This document shows positions 23,580 to 33,536 of a stretch of DNA of 64,000 bases, one piece after another. The notes beneath the pieces were generated by a model. It ran no database searches and was not told the DNA's origin. It worked only from the letters and a program-made list of their open reading frames with translations. Made by a program: the position numbers and the translations under genes. Numbering within the stretch: the first letter of the stretch is position 1; the number at the start of each line of letters is the position of its first letter. This stretch comes from Maribacter litopenaei (lineage in GTDB: Bacteria > Bacteroidota > Bacteroidia > Flavobacteriales > Flavobacteriaceae): positions 1,733,001-1,797,000 of the forward strand of contig NZ_CP104205.1 in the NCBI RefSeq assembly GCF_025244665.1, read 5' to 3'.

Positions 23580-25160
23580 ATGAATAAGAGGTTATTTGTT
23601 CTCTTGGTAGTTCTAATGAGCCTTTCTCTCATTGGGTTAATTTTCATCCAAAGTTCTTGGATAAAAAAATCTGTGGAGAACAAAGAAGAGCAATTTTCTA
23701 ATGTTGTTTCTGAGGCTCTCAATAGTGTTACCAATCAGATAGAGGAGCGGGAGAAAAAAAATTATTTCGATAGATATCTTTACGCAAAAGATAGTATCGG
23801 GGAATTGAAAGAGACACAATTTAGAAATTTCTTTTTCATTGATCGGGATGTCAATTCCAATGAGGTGTTGTTATATGAACACGGTATCCTTGAGGAGGAT
23901 TATGGCATTTCTTCAACGTTCTTTGATAATGGTGAAGTGGGTGACACCACTTTCATAAAAAATTATACGACCAAGCGAACCACTTCAATATTTAGGGAAG
24001 ATTATGATATAGACGGAAAAGCACTTCGCCTAACACCGATACAGAGAATTGAGAAAATCGGTGGGCTCAGGGATGTAGATAAGATAGCCATGGAGGATTT
24101 GTTTACGACCTATGCCAAAAGGGTACCCATACACAAACGTGTATCCAAACAGGAAATTGAGTTGCTGGTACAAAGGGAATTGGAAGATAGGGGAGTAGAT
24201 ATCGAGTTTGAGTACGGGGTTTATAGCAATGGCCTGCCTACCAAGTTGAAATCCCGAAAGTTCAAGTATAGCGAAGCCAATATTTATAAATCGCCACTTT
24301 TTACGGACTTTGATGGAGTTTCAAATTTTGACCTTTTGGTTTCATTTCCTAAGAAAAAACGTTTTTTGGTACAATCCATTTTAGGTTTGGCGTTGTTGTC
24401 ATTGTTGTTCACCCTAATTATTGTTATTGCCTACTCAGGGGCCATATACCAGTTAATTAGACAAAAGCAGATTTCTGAAATAAAATCGGATTTTATTAAC
24501 AATATGACACACGAGTTCAAAACCCCTATTGCCACCATAAATTTGGCTGTAGAGGCTATTAGAAATCCTAAGATTATTGGCGACCAAGAAAAAGTATCGC
24601 GCTATTTGCAAATGATTAGGGACGAGAACAAACGTATGCATGCACAAGTGGAAAATGTTCTACGTATTTCCAAATTGGAAAAAAACCAATTGGATATTAG
24701 TAAGGATAGGGTAGACGCTCACGACATAATAGAGGACGCCATCACACACGTTGAACTTATCGTACAGGACAGGGGTGGATACATTGAAACACATTTGGAT
24801 GCACCTCGATCTGAAGTTTTGGCTAACGAGATGCATTTCACCAATGTTATTGTAAATATTTTGGATAATGCAATTAAATACTCGATTGATGCTCCAAAAA
24901 TTGATGTGTATACCGAAGTTGTAAAAAATAACATTGTAATTAAGGTGCAGGATCAAGGGGCTGGAATGAGCAAGGCCGTATTAAAAAGAGTTTTTGAAAA
25001 ATTTTATAGAGAACATACAGGAGATATTCATAACGTAAAAGGTCATGGTCTCGGCTTGGCATACGTTAAAAAAATAGTAGACGATCATCAAGGGGAAGTT
25101 TATGCCGAAAGTGAAAAAGATAAGGGAAGCACTTTCTATATTAAAATCCCTTTAATTTAA
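23580..25160 (+). CDS. Sensor histidine kinase (HisKA type)
   Basis: A 526-residue inner-membrane kinase. Two membrane segments (about residues 5-25 and 260-285) flank a periplasmic sensor of about 230 residues of unrecognised type. The H-box is DFINNMTHEFKTPIATINLAV, with the phosphorylated His near residue 314, then N-box NVIVNILDNAIKYS, G1 VQDQGAGMS and G2 GHGLGLAYVKK. The response regulator gene begins 5 nt downstream, a classical two-component pair of the RprXY/OmpR kind. Signal unknown. Intact. Confidence 0.9.
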   Translation: MNKRLFVLLVVLMSLSLIGLIFIQSSWIKKSVENKEEQFSNVVSEALNSVTNQIEEREKKNYFDRYLYAKDSIGELKETQFRNFFFIDRDVNSNEVLLYEHGILEEDYGISSTFFDNGEVGDTTFIKNYTTKRTTSIFREDYDIDGKALRLTPIQRIEKIGGLRDVDKIAMEDLFTTYAKRVPIHKRVSKQEIELLVQRELEDRGVDIEFEYGVYSNGLPTKLKSRKFKYSEANIYKSPLFTDFDGVSNFDLLVSFPKKKRFLVQSILGLALLSLLFTLIIVIAYSGAIYQLIRQKQISEIKSDFINNMTHEFKTPIATINLAVEAIRNPKIIGDQEKVSRYLQMIRDENKRMHAQVENVLRISKLEKNQLDISKDRVDAHDIIEDAITHVELIVQDRGGYIETHLDAPRSEVLANEMHFTNVIVNILDNAIKYSIDAPKIDVYTEVVKNNIVIKVQDQGAGMSKAVLKRVFEKFYREHTGDIHNVKGHGLGLAYVKKIVDDHQGEVYAESEKDKGSTFYIKIPLI

Positions 25161-25165
25161 AAATT

Positions 25166-25878
25166 ATGGAAACAGTAAATAAAAAGATACTTTTAGTAGA
25201 GGACGACCCAAACTTTGGAATTGTGCTTAAGGACTATCTGTCTATGAACGACTTTGATGTAACCTTGGCCAAGAATGGAATGGAGGGATTCGAGAAGTTT
25301 AAAAAGGATAATTTTGATATCTGTATTCTAGATGTCATGATGCCTTATAAGGATGGGTTTACTTTGGCAAAGGAAATAAGGGAAAAGAATGAAAATGTCC
25401 CCATTGTTTTCTTGACGGCAAAGACGATGAAAGAGGATGTGCTAAAAGGATATAAAGCAGGTGCTGATGACTATCTGAACAAACCTTTTGATTCTGAAGT
25501 GCTTTTGATGAAAATTAAAGCAATACTTCAAAGAAAAGCGTCTAGTAGTCTGGCGGACAGTAAGAAATTCGAGTTTGAGATAGGAGGGTTTCACCTTAAT
25601 TCAAAACTTCGTTTCTTAAAGTATAAAGATGAAGAAGCGATAAAATTGTCGCCAAAAGAGAATGAACTTTTACGACTATTGGCACTTCATGAAAACGATT
25701 TAATGCCAAGGGAATTGGCATTGACCAAGATTTGGAGGGATGACAATTACTTTACTTCCGAAGTATGGATGTGTATATTGCTAAACTTAGAAAATACCTA
25801 AAACGGGATGATAGTGTGGAGATTTTGAATATCCACGGGGAAGGATTCCGATTGGTCATCAAAAATGAGGATGAATAG
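25166..25878 (+). CDS. OmpR-family response regulator, frameshifted near the end
   Basis: The receiver domain (residues 1-120) has acidic pocket EDD, phospho-acceptor aspartate in ILDVMMP and conserved lysine in LNKPFD. The C-terminal winged helix starts KLSPKENELLRLLALHEN. The frame as given ends with EVWMCILLNL at 25801, but reading CCGAAG near 25760 as CCAGAAG yields TSRSMDVYIAKLRKYL and a stop at 25878, with the usual GEGFRLV terminus; repaired length about 237. It is the partner of the kinase 5 nt upstream and ends at a strong terminator. Confidence 0.88.
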
Positions 25879-25908
25879 AATAATATCCCAACTAATTTAC
25901 AGAATAAG

Positions 25909-25936
25909 AAAAGCACCTTTAATCAGGTGCTTTTTT
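25909..25936. terminator. Bidirectional terminator
   Basis: A perfect 10-bp stem AAAAGCACCT/AGGTGCTTTT with 6-nt loop, with A-run before and T-run after, so it serves both the response regulator (plus) and gntK (minus), whose stop it overlaps. Confidence 0.85.
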
Positions 25937-26426
25937 AATTTGAAAGTAAATGAATTGCCCTATGCACGATTTCCTCCGGGGTATCATCAATAGAAACTAC
26001 AAGCGCATCAACAGGCTCTTCCAAAGTTTCAAATTGTGATTGCAGTAATTCTTTGGGCATGAAATGACCCTTTCTTAGGCTTAGGCGGTTGTTAATCCGG
26101 TCCAAAGTACCTTTCAGAAATAGAAAGAGACTATTCTCAATGCCAGCCCTTAGGATTTCCCTATAGGTTGATTTTAAGGCTGAACATACGATTACCGCAC
26201 CGTTTTGCCGGTGCTCTCTTCCTAAACCATTTAATGTTTCAAGCCATCCTCTTCTATCGGTGTCATCAAGAGGAATTCCTTTACTCATTTTATCAATATT
26301 GGATTTTGGATGATAATGGTCTCCATCGAAAAACGAATAACCCAGTTTTTCAGCCGTAAGTTTGCCTATGGTTGACTTTCCACTCCCGGAAACCCCCATA
26401 ACAAATATAATTTTAGGTTGCTTCAT
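25935..26426 (-). CDS. gntK: Gluconokinase
   Basis: A 163-residue P-loop kinase that phosphorylates gluconate to 6-phosphogluconate. Motifs: GVSGSGKST (residues 11-19), FFDGDHYHP, DDTDRRGWLETL, CSALKSTYREILR and GHFMPKELLQSQFETLE, all characteristic of the GntK family. Start ATG 26426 overlaps the miaA stop by 14 nt, so it is the last gene of a minus-strand unit with miaA, the ion channel and the exonuclease. No other gluconate pathway genes nearby. Confidence 0.93.
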   Translation of the reverse strand: MKQPKIIFVMGVSGSGKSTIGKLTAEKLGYSFFDGDHYHPKSNIDKMSKGIPLDDTDRRGWLETLNGLGREHRQNGAVIVCSALKSTYREILRAGIENSLFLFLKGTLDRINNRLSLRKGHFMPKELLQSQFETLEEPVDALVVSIDDTPEEIVHRAIHLLSN

Positions 26427-27339
26427 TTTGTAAATTTTCTACGGCCTTATCAATTAGGACAATCATTTCATTATCCCTATAATTATAATCTATCCAATGG
26501 GTTTCATTATTTTTTTTAAACCATGTCATTTGTCTTTTTGCAAACCTCCTCGTATTTTTTTTAATCTCGGAAATGGCGAAATCCAAGGTCCAATTTCCAT
26601 CCAAATATTCAAAAAGTTCTTTGTAACCCACAGTTTGTAGGGCATTTAGGTCCCTGTGTTTGGTTAGTGCCTTTGCCTCTTCTAAAAGTCCTTCTTCCAT
26701 CATGTAATCTACGCGAGTATTGATTCTTTCGTAGACTATGGCTCTATCAGCATGCAACCCAACCGACAAAACTTTAAATCTTCGTTCGGTTTTTGGTCGA
26801 TTTAAAAAACTGGAATAAGGTTTGCCCGTGCCAATGCAAATTTCCAAGGCCCTGATGATTCTGTGTGGATTTTGAATATCTATGTTTTTATAGTGATTGG
26901 GATCCAACTCCTTCAGTTTAGACTGTAGCGCTTCAATACCATTTTCGACCAATTCATTGTTTAATTTTTTTCTAACTGAAGGATTTACTTTGGGAAAGGT
27001 ATCCAGGCCCTTGGTAACGGCATCAACATAAAGTCCGCTACCGCCCACCATAATCACTACTTGATGCTTCAGAAATAATTCATCCAATTTTCTCAAAGCG
27101 TCCCTTTCAAAATCACCTACAGAATAAGGCTCTTGTATACTTTTGTGTTGGATAAAATGATGAACAGCTGCCATCATTTCATTTTTAGAAGGAACCGCGG
27201 TTCCAATCGCCATTTCCTTAAAGAATTGACGTGAGTCAGCAGAGATTATTTCTGTATTAAAATGATGTGCCAAAAGAATACCTAACCTCGTCTTTCCAAT
27301 GGCTGTAGGCCCCGTAATGGAAATTAGTACTTTATTCAT
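26413..27339 (-). CDS. miaA: tRNA dimethylallyltransferase
   Basis: MiaA attaches a dimethylallyl group to A37 of tRNAs reading UNN codons. The 308-residue protein has P-loop GPTAIGKTR (residues 10-18), SADSRQFFKEMAIGTA, VVMVGGSGLYVDAV, QNPHRIIRALEI and the C-terminal NTRRFAKRQMTWFKK, all diagnostic. It overlaps the ion channel gene by 8 nt upstream and gntK by 14 nt downstream. Intact and of normal length. Confidence 0.96.
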   Translation of the reverse strand: MNKVLISITGPTAIGKTRLGILLAHHFNTEIISADSRQFFKEMAIGTAVPSKNEMMAAVHHFIQHKSIQEPYSVGDFERDALRKLDELFLKHQVVIMVGGSGLYVDAVTKGLDTFPKVNPSVRKKLNNELVENGIEALQSKLKELDPNHYKNIDIQNPHRIIRALEICIGTGKPYSSFLNRPKTERRFKVLSVGLHADRAIVYERINTRVDYMMEEGLLEEAKALTKHRDLNALQTVGYKELFEYLDGNWTLDFAISEIKKNTRRFAKRQMTWFKKNNETHWIDYNYRDNEMIVLIDKAVENLQNEAT

Positions 27340-28189
27340 TTAACAGACTTCCGCAATTATAACAATGGCTGGCATCGTCTCTATGGCCTTCCTTGGAGCA
27401 AGCGGGACAGGCTTGAGTATTAACATGCACAAAATGCTCAATATTTTCTTCCCCATTTTTATTCTTGCTCCTTTTTCCAAATTCAACTGTAACGATTCCT
27501 GTAGGTACCGCTATAATACCGTAACCCAATAACATAATTATGGTGGCAATAAGTTGCCCTTGTGGGGTAATAGGTGCAATATCTCCGTACCCCACCGTGG
27601 TCAAGGTAACTATAGTCCAATAAATACTGGTAGGAATACTAGTGAATCCTGCTTCATCTCCCTCAACAATATACATCAAGGTGCCTAACATGACGGACAG
27701 TATCAACACTGCAAAAAGAAAAACGGTAATTTTGGCCCTACTTGCCTTTAGGGCACTTTTTAACTGAGATGCCTCCCCTAGAAACTGGACAAGTTTTAAT
27801 ATTCTAAAGACCCGTAGTAATCTGAAAGCACGTACCGCTAGGAGTACTTGTGACCCAGCAAGTATATAGGATAGATATAGTGGAATAGTGGATAAAAAAT
27901 CGATGATTCCATAAAAACTAAAAATATATCTCGCAGGTTTCCTAATACAGATAATGCGTGCAATATATTCGACCGTAAAGAATATTGTCACAACCCACTC
28001 TGGAGTCAATAATGTTTGGTGATATTTCGCGTCAATACTTTTGACGCTTTCGAGCATTATTAAAAGAACACTAAACAGGATTATTATGATGAGAACAATA
28101 TCAAACCATTTTCCCAAAGGGGTGTCCGCCTCGTATATTATCTCATGGAGCTTATTTTTCCAACCAGTATTTTTATCCTTCTTGTTCAA
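27332..28189 (-). CDS. Voltage-gated potassium-channel-like ion transporter
   Basis: A 285-residue six-helix channel. The S4-like helix has regularly spaced arginines (VRAFRLLRVFRILKLVQF, about residues 118-135), and the pore loop ends in the potassium filter TTVGYGD near residue 195. The cytoplasmic C terminus contains two cysteine pairs, CPACSKEG and CYNCGS, which look like a small zinc ribbon, an unusual but known tail in Bacteroidota ion transporters. It lies between the exonuclease (6 nt upstream) and miaA (8-nt overlap). Physiological role unknown. Confidence 0.88.
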   Translation of the reverse strand: MNKKDKNTGWKNKLHEIIYEADTPLGKWFDIVLIIIILFSVLLIMLESVKSIDAKYHQTLLTPEWVVTIFFTVEYIARIICIRKPARYIFSFYGIIDFLSTIPLYLSYILAGSQVLLAVRAFRLLRVFRILKLVQFLGEASQLKSALKASRAKITVFLFAVLILSVMLGTLMYIVEGDEAGFTSIPTSIYWTIVTLTTVGYGDIAPITPQGQLIATIIMLLGYGIIAVPTGIVTVEFGKRSKNKNGEENIEHFVHVNTQACPACSKEGHRDDASHCYNCGSLLNE

Positions 28190-28195
28190 TATGAC

Positions 28196-29556
28196 CTACA
28201 GTGAAATCGTTTTAAGTATTTTCTTCTTTCGTAAATAGGACTCAATGATAAAATTGGCGTTATGCGTCCCATTCATTGGGGTTATCAAGGTTTCTAAGAT
28301 ATGAATATTATTTATTTGATGATTAAGATCGTAATAACCTACGCCGACCAAAGACCCCTTTCTGATCATTGTGGCGGAATTTTCTCCCAGCTCTCGGCCT
28401 TTGTCCACTAAAAGCACATTCTTGTCCTTCAGGGTATACTTGTGGAGGGCCTCCATAACCCTATCGTTATACGCTGTAGTATCCTCTTTTTGTATACAGG
28501 CCCCGTTGCATTTACCTTCGGAATAATTTGAGCAATTTTCCCTTGCCTCACTAAACCCATTTACCTTATCGCAAAGATTGAATTCCCTAGTAATTTTGAA
28601 TAGATGATTCTTTGCACTGAATTCCCCGTTGAAGTATCCCCATGGATCGGGGCACTTACTTATGACCGTTGATTTTAACTCCAAATATCCATGGGAATTT
28701 TTAGATAGGCATAAGGTATGGGAGAACATTTTTTCTCGGGAATCGTATTGTATTTTGGCCTATTTTTCAAAAGCTCTTGATGCTCCTTAACGAGTGCCAC
28801 CAGTTCGCTACCTGTCTTTTCATAAGTAACCTTTACGGTGTCTTTGGTCAGTTTTCTAGCACGGTCTCCTGATTTCGTAAATAGTTGGTTCACCTTTTTT
28901 TTGATATCGGTACTTTTACTAAGGTAGATGATATCACCGTCTTTGTTATGTATATAGAAAACCCCCGTTTCATTGGGCATACTTTGAACGATGTCCAATT
29001 GCTTTTCCGAAAGTTCACCATGTGCCTCTTTTCTTATCACATCCTGTATAATGGTCTTTTTCGAATCCTTCGCCAGTAGTAGCTTAAATAGTTTTATCGT
29101 AGCCAAGGCATCACCGTTGGCCCTATGGCGGTCGCTGACGGGAATCCCCAAAGACCTCACCAACTTTCCTAGGCTGTAGGATTCGGCCTCCGGAAGAAGA
29201 ACTTTTGATAAATCGACTGTGCAGAGGGTCTTTCGTTGGTAATTATACCCCAATCTCCTGAATTCTGTGCGCAGGATTCTATAATCGAACTGTGCATTAT
29301 GTGCTACAATTACGGTATCTTCCGTTATCTCTACAATTCTTTTGGCTACCTCGTGAAACTTTGGAGCCGTCCTGAGCATTTTGTTGTTGATGCCCGTAAG
29401 ATTGACCACAAATGGCTGTATTTCCTTTTCAGGATTAATGAGGCTGATGAAAGTATCCACAACGGTATGACCGTCAAATTTATGTATCGCAATTTCTGTG
29501 ATGCCTTCCTCATTGAATTTTCCCCCGGTCGTTTCTATATCCAGTATAGCGTACAT
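28196..29556 (-). CDS. DnaQ-like exonuclease fused to a GIY-YIG domain, frameshifted
   Basis: Residues 1-165 form a DEDDh 3'-5' exonuclease: LDIETTGG, NLTGINNKML, VAHNAQFDYRIL, HRANGDALAT. From about 190 to 285 a UvrC/Cho-type GIY-YIG domain follows (MPNETGVFYIHNKDGDIIYLSKSTDIKKK). The C-terminal part (MFSHTLCLSKN, cysteines SNYSEGKCNGAC) is in another frame, joined near 28730 at TTCCCGAGAAAAAATG. Repaired length about 453. Such DnaQ-Cho fusions are widespread and may act in repair; in Bacteroidota untested. First gene of the minus-strand unit with the ion channel, miaA and gntK. Confidence 0.82.
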
Positions 29557-29600
29557 AAAAATAATTTCAATCTGATTTTCTAATGTGAAGAGAACCCCTG

Positions 29601-30260
29601 TTAATTGTAAATCCTCTCACCAAAGATACTGCTTCCAATACGTACCATGGTACTTCCTTCCTCGATGGCTATTTGAAAATCACCGCTCATACCCATAGAA
29701 AGTATGGATAGCTGGGGAAGGTTTTTTTTCAAGTCTTGGAATAATTGCTCCAAGGTCTTGAATTCCCTCCTTATTTGTGACATGTTATCCGTAAATGTAG
29801 CCATACCCATCAATCCATCAACCCGTATGTGCTCCAATTTTTTAAATTCTACGCTTTTCACTAACTCGATAATTTCATTTTCGTCAAAACCAAACTTAGT
29901 ATCTTCCTCGGCAATATGTACTTGTAAGAGACATGGGATAACCCGATTGTATTTCTTTGCTTGTTTATCTATTTCCTTTAACAATTTTAGACTATCTACA
30001 CCATGAATTAGTGCCACGTACTCCGCCATGTATTTTACCTTATTACGCTGTACATGTCCGATCATATGCCATTTGATATCCTTGGGGAGTTCCTCCCACT
30101 TTTGGGTCATTTCCTGTACCTTGTTTTCTCCGAATATCCTTTGTCCCTCGTTATAGGCTTCTAAAATATTTGAATTAGACTTTGTTTTGGAAACAGCGAC
30201 CAAGGTTACATGTTCCGGAATTTCTTTTTTTATCTCCTTAAGGTTTTCCGCTATGGACAT
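29601..30260 (-). CDS. YggS-family pyridoxal phosphate homeostasis protein
   Basis: This 219-residue TIM-barrel protein binds PLP at K25 in VAVSKTK and has IFGENKVQEM, WHMIGHVQRNK, HGVDSLK and SMGMSGDFQIAIEEGSTMVRIGSSIFGER, all diagnostic of the YggS/PLPBP family, which buffers free PLP. No enzyme activity is known. It is downstream of the hydroxybutyryl-CoA dehydrogenase (5-nt gap) in a minus-strand unit with the Gfo/Idh gene. Intact. Confidence 0.93.
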   Translation of the reverse strand: MSIAENLKEIKKEIPEHVTLVAVSKTKSNSNILEAYNEGQRIFGENKVQEMTQKWEELPKDIKWHMIGHVQRNKVKYMAEYVALIHGVDSLKLLKEIDKQAKKYNRVIPCLLQVHIAEEDTKFGFDENEIIELVKSVEFKKLEHIRVDGLMGMATFTDNMSQIRREFKTLEQLFQDLKKNLPQLSILSMGMSGDFQIAIEEGSTMVRIGSSIFGERIYN

Positions 30261-30265
30261 AGGTA

Positions 30266-31153
30266 TTATTTAAACTGATTTGAGATGGTTTCTGCTTTGT
30301 TGTTTTTCGAGTAATCATAGAAGCCTTCCTTGGATTTTACGCCTAGTTTGCCTGCCATAACCATATTTACCAATAATGGTGATGGGGCATATTTAGGATT
30401 TTTAAAACCATCGTACATTACCTTCATGATGGAAAGACAAACATCCAGTCCTATAAAATCTGCCAATTGCAATGGCCCCATAGGGTGGGCCATACCCAAT
30501 TTCATTACTGTATCAATTTCTTGTACACCAGCGACACCATGGTGCAAAGATTCAATGGCTTCATTAATCATGGGCATTAGAATGCGATTGGCCACGAAAC
30601 CTGGGTAATCATTCACTTCTGTGGGTGTTTTACCCAATTTTTTGGACAACTCCATTATTTGTTCCGTGGTTTCGTCCGTTGTGCTGTAACCACGGATAAT
30701 TTCTACCAACTTCATAATGGGAACTGGATTCATAAAATGCATCCCGATTATTTTATCGGGCCTCGAAGTCACCGAAGCTATTTGGGTTATGGAGATGGAA
30801 GAAGTATTAGTGGCCAATATCGTTTTTGGCGCACAAAAAGCATCTAGTTTTCTGAAAATATCCAACTTTAAGTTTAAATTTTCAGAGGCGGCTTCAACTA
30901 CGACATCAACTTGGTCAACTCCCTTTTGTAGATTGGTGAAAGTGGTAATCCTCTTCAAGGTATTCTTTTTATCCCCATCAGAAATCTTATCCTTGGCAAT
31001 CATTCGATCCAAATTTTTGGAGATATTCATATACCCCTTTTCTAGAGCCTTATCATTAATATCAATAAGGTGAACCTGATATCCGTTCTGAGCAAAAACA
31101 TGGGCAATTCCATTACCCATAGTTCCCGCACCTATAACCGAAATTTTTTTCAT
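30266..31153 (-). CDS. 3-Hydroxybutyryl-CoA dehydrogenase
   Basis: A 295-residue NAD(P)-dependent dehydrogenase with Rossmann motif GAGTMGNGIAHVFAQ (residues 8-22), VVEAASENLNLK, the catalytic region GMHFMNPVPIMKLVEII with its His, and ANRILMPMINEAI. It oxidises or makes 3-hydroxybutyryl-CoA in fatty acid/butanoate metabolism. Lies between a Gfo/Idh oxidoreductase (44 nt upstream) and yggS (5 nt downstream). Intact and of normal length. Confidence 0.93.
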   Translation of the reverse strand: MKKISVIGAGTMGNGIAHVFAQNGYQVHLIDINDKALEKGYMNISKNLDRMIAKDKISDGDKKNTLKRITTFTNLQKGVDQVDVVVEAASENLNLKLDIFRKLDAFCAPKTILATNTSSISITQIASVTSRPDKIIGMHFMNPVPIMKLVEIIRGYSTTDETTEQIMELSKKLGKTPTEVNDYPGFVANRILMPMINEAIESLHHGVAGVQEIDTVMKLGMAHPMGPLQLADFIGLDVCLSIMKVMYDGFKNPKYAPSPLLVNMVMAGKLGVKSKEGFYDYSKNNKAETISNQFK

Positions 31154-31196
31154 TTTAATTTATTTTCAAAAAATGTGATTTTAATACTAAAATGGA

Positions 31197-32178
31197 CTAT
31201 TCTAAAACTGATTTATTCTCAAAGGCATCAATTATTCTTAGGGCTACTTGCAATGCCTCGGTCCCTTGTTGCAAAGTCACTCTCGGAGTAGTATTTTCAT
31301 TGATGGCATCAGCAAAAGACTCCAGTTCATCCAAAATGGCATTGTTCTCAGAAATGGTCGGATTTTCGAAATAGATTTGTTTTTTAATTCCTTCGGCATT
31401 TTGAAGAATCATATCGAAATCCCCAGGTTCTTCCGGGGCATCCTTCATTCGTACCACTTCTACTTTCTTCTCCAGGAAATCTACAGAGATGTAGGCGTCT
31501 TTCTCGGAAGAATCTTGATTTACGCATATTCTTAAGGCTTATCCTACTTGCCGTAAGGTTGGCTACACACCCGTTTTCAAACTCTAAACGAGCGTTAGCA
31601 ATATCCGGAGATTGACTTAATACAGATACCCCGCTAGCATTGATACCCACTACCTTAGAATTTACAACGCTCAAAATGGCATCAATATCATGTATCATTA
31701 AGTCTAAAACTACCGGAACATCTGTGCCACGAGGATTAAATTCCGCCAATCGATGCGTTTCAATGAACATGGGTTGTCTTATGGAATCTTTCACCGCCAT
31801 AAAAGCGGGATTAAAACGTTCCACATGCCCCACCTGTCCTTTTACTTCGTATTTACTTTCTAAAACCAATAAGTTTTCCGCTTCCTTTAACGTATTGGTG
31901 ATAGGTTTTTCAATAAAAACATGCTTTCGCTTTTCCATCGCCTTTTTGGCACAATCGAAATGAGAAAGGGTAGGAGTTACAATATCCACTACATCAACAT
32001 CATCTATAAGGCTATTAATATTATCGTAATAGGAATATCCAAATTCGGCCTCCACTTTTTTGCCATTCATGATATCGGCATCATAAAATCCAATTAATTC
32101 ATATTTTTTGGACTGATTTAGCAATCGTAAATGAATTTTACCTAAATGACCGGCCCCTAGAACTCCAACTTTGAGCAT
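31197..32178 (-). CDS. Gfo/Idh/MocA-family oxidoreductase, frameshifted
   Basis: The N-terminal NAD-binding half reads VGVLGAGHLGKIHLRLL, with DIVTPTLSHFDCAKKAM and the EKPITNT box (catalytic Lys). The frame breaks near 31515; reading CCGAGAAAG as CCAGAAAG gives RFFQKDAYISVDFLEKK and continues to 31197, repaired length about 327. These enzymes oxidise or reduce sugar-like substrates; substrate unknown. It leads a minus-strand unit with the hydroxybutyryl-CoA dehydrogenase and yggS genes, the order seen in many Flavobacteriia. Confidence 0.85.
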
Positions 32179-32289
32179 ACTCTTACTTTTTTACCAAAAA
32201 TACACATAGTTTATAAGTTAAGGCATGAATGCAATTTCCATTTTTGATAATAGGCAATGTGCCGACTTCTTTTCTAAGGCAATCTTTTA

Positions 32290-32297
32290 TAAATTTG
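32290..32297 (+). promoter_or_regulatory. -7 box TAAATTTG of pcm
   Basis: Consensus TAnnTTTG located inside the longest open frame of pcm, about 20 nt before TTG 32318. It suggests translation starts at 32318 or 32345, not at ATG 32225. Confidence 0.4.
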
Positions 32298-32317
32298 AGA
32301 ACCAAACCAAGCTAAAA

Positions 32318-32960
32318 TTGAAAGATACATATAAACATAAGGGTATGCGGAATCAATTGGCAGACCTGTTGATTGAAAAGGGCATTTCCGATAAAAAGGT
32401 TTTGGATGCAATCAGGGATGTTCCAAGACACCTTTTTATGGACAGTAGTTTTGAAGGACATGCCTATCAGGACAAGGCATTTCCCATCGCTGCAGATCAA
32501 ACAATTTCCCAGCCTTATACGGTGGCATTCCGAGACGGAATTATTGCAATTGGAACCCAATTTAAATGTTTTGGAAATTGGAACCGGCAGTGGTTACCAA
32601 ACCGCTGTTTTATTAAAGTGTAAGGCCAAGGTGTTCACCATTGAAAGGCAGTTGGAGCTTTTTAAAAAAACAAATTTGTTTTTTAAAAAAATGGGATACC
32701 GTCCTAAGAAGTTTATTTTTGGTGACGGATACAAAGGATTACCTGAAGATGCTCCATTTGACCGAATCATTGTTACTGCTGGTGCCCCTGAAGTACCAAA
32801 GGCGTTAATGTCCCAACTTAAAGTAGGAGGGAGGCTTGTAATACCTGTAGGGTTTGAAGATCAGATTATGACGCTTTTAGAGAGAACTTCAGAAAAGGAA
32901 TTTAAAAAGACTGAATATGGTTCCTTTAGGTTTGTACCCTTATTGGAGGACAAAAATTAA
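32318..32960 (+). CDS. pcm: Protein-L-isoaspartate O-methyltransferase, frameshifted
   Basis: Pcm methylates isoaspartyl residues for protein repair, using S-adenosylmethionine. Visible: MRNQLADLLIEKGI, VPRHLFMDSSFEGHAYQDKAFPI, QTISQPYTVA, then in the second frame VLEIGTGSGYQTAVL (SAM motif I), DRIIVTAGAPEVP and GGRLVIPVG. The break near 32530 is healed by reading CCGAGACG as CCAGACG (VAFQTELLQLEP). Start is uncertain: TTG 32318 (LKDTYKHKGM) agrees with family N termini and the -7 box; ATG 32345 or 32225 are alternatives. Convergent with smpB, ending 5 nt from it. Confidence 0.87.
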
Positions 32961-32964
32961 TGCT

Positions 32965-33426
32965 CTAGGCATTAAAACTTTTTTTGATCCTATCAAGGTT
33001 TCGTTTATTGTCCCTATCCTTTATGGTTTCCCTTTTATCGTATAATTTTTTACCCTTCGCCAAGGCTATTTGCATCTTTGCAAGCCCTCGATCATTAATA
33101 AAAAGGGATATGGGAATAATCGTAAGACCTGTAGTTTTAACTTCTTTATGTAGTTTCTTTAATTCCCTTTTGTTCAATAATAACTTTCTCTCCGCTTTCG
33201 GTTTGTGATTAAAATGATATGCATGGGAATACTCATCTATTTGCATATTGATTACAAAAAGTTCACCCTGGTCGTTGAATTCGCAAAAACTTTCGGAAAT
33301 TGAGGCCTTGCCATATCTAATGGATTTTATTTCTGTCCCGGCGAGTACGATTCCCGCAGTAAAAGTTTCCAACAGCTCGTATTCAAAACGTGCTCTTTTG
33401 TTTTTAATATTTATGTTCTTCTGCAT
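32965..33426 (-). CDS. smpB: SsrA-binding protein
   Basis: SmpB brings tmRNA to stalled ribosomes. The 153-residue protein has the OB-fold pattern [57 protein letters not shown] and the basic C-terminal tail [17 protein letters not shown]. All diagnostic blocks are present. Single gene, convergent with pcm, with the DUF6503 gene divergent about 110 nt away. tmRNA itself is not in this window. Confidence 0.96.
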   Translation of the reverse strand: MQKNINIKNKRARFEYELLETFTAGIVLAGTEIKSIRYGKASISESFCEFNDQGELFVINMQIDEYSHAYHFNHKPKAERKLLLNKRELKKLHKEVKTTGLTIIPISLFINDRGLAKMQIALAKGKKLYDKRETIKDRDNKRNLDRIKKSFNA

Positions 33427-33536
33427 TGCTTACAAAAATAAGCACAATAAAGTAATCCCTTTGAACTATATAAAGAATTAAAGCGCTTATTTTGTAATGA
33501 AACCAATTTCTTTACGATTAAGACTAGAAATATTTC

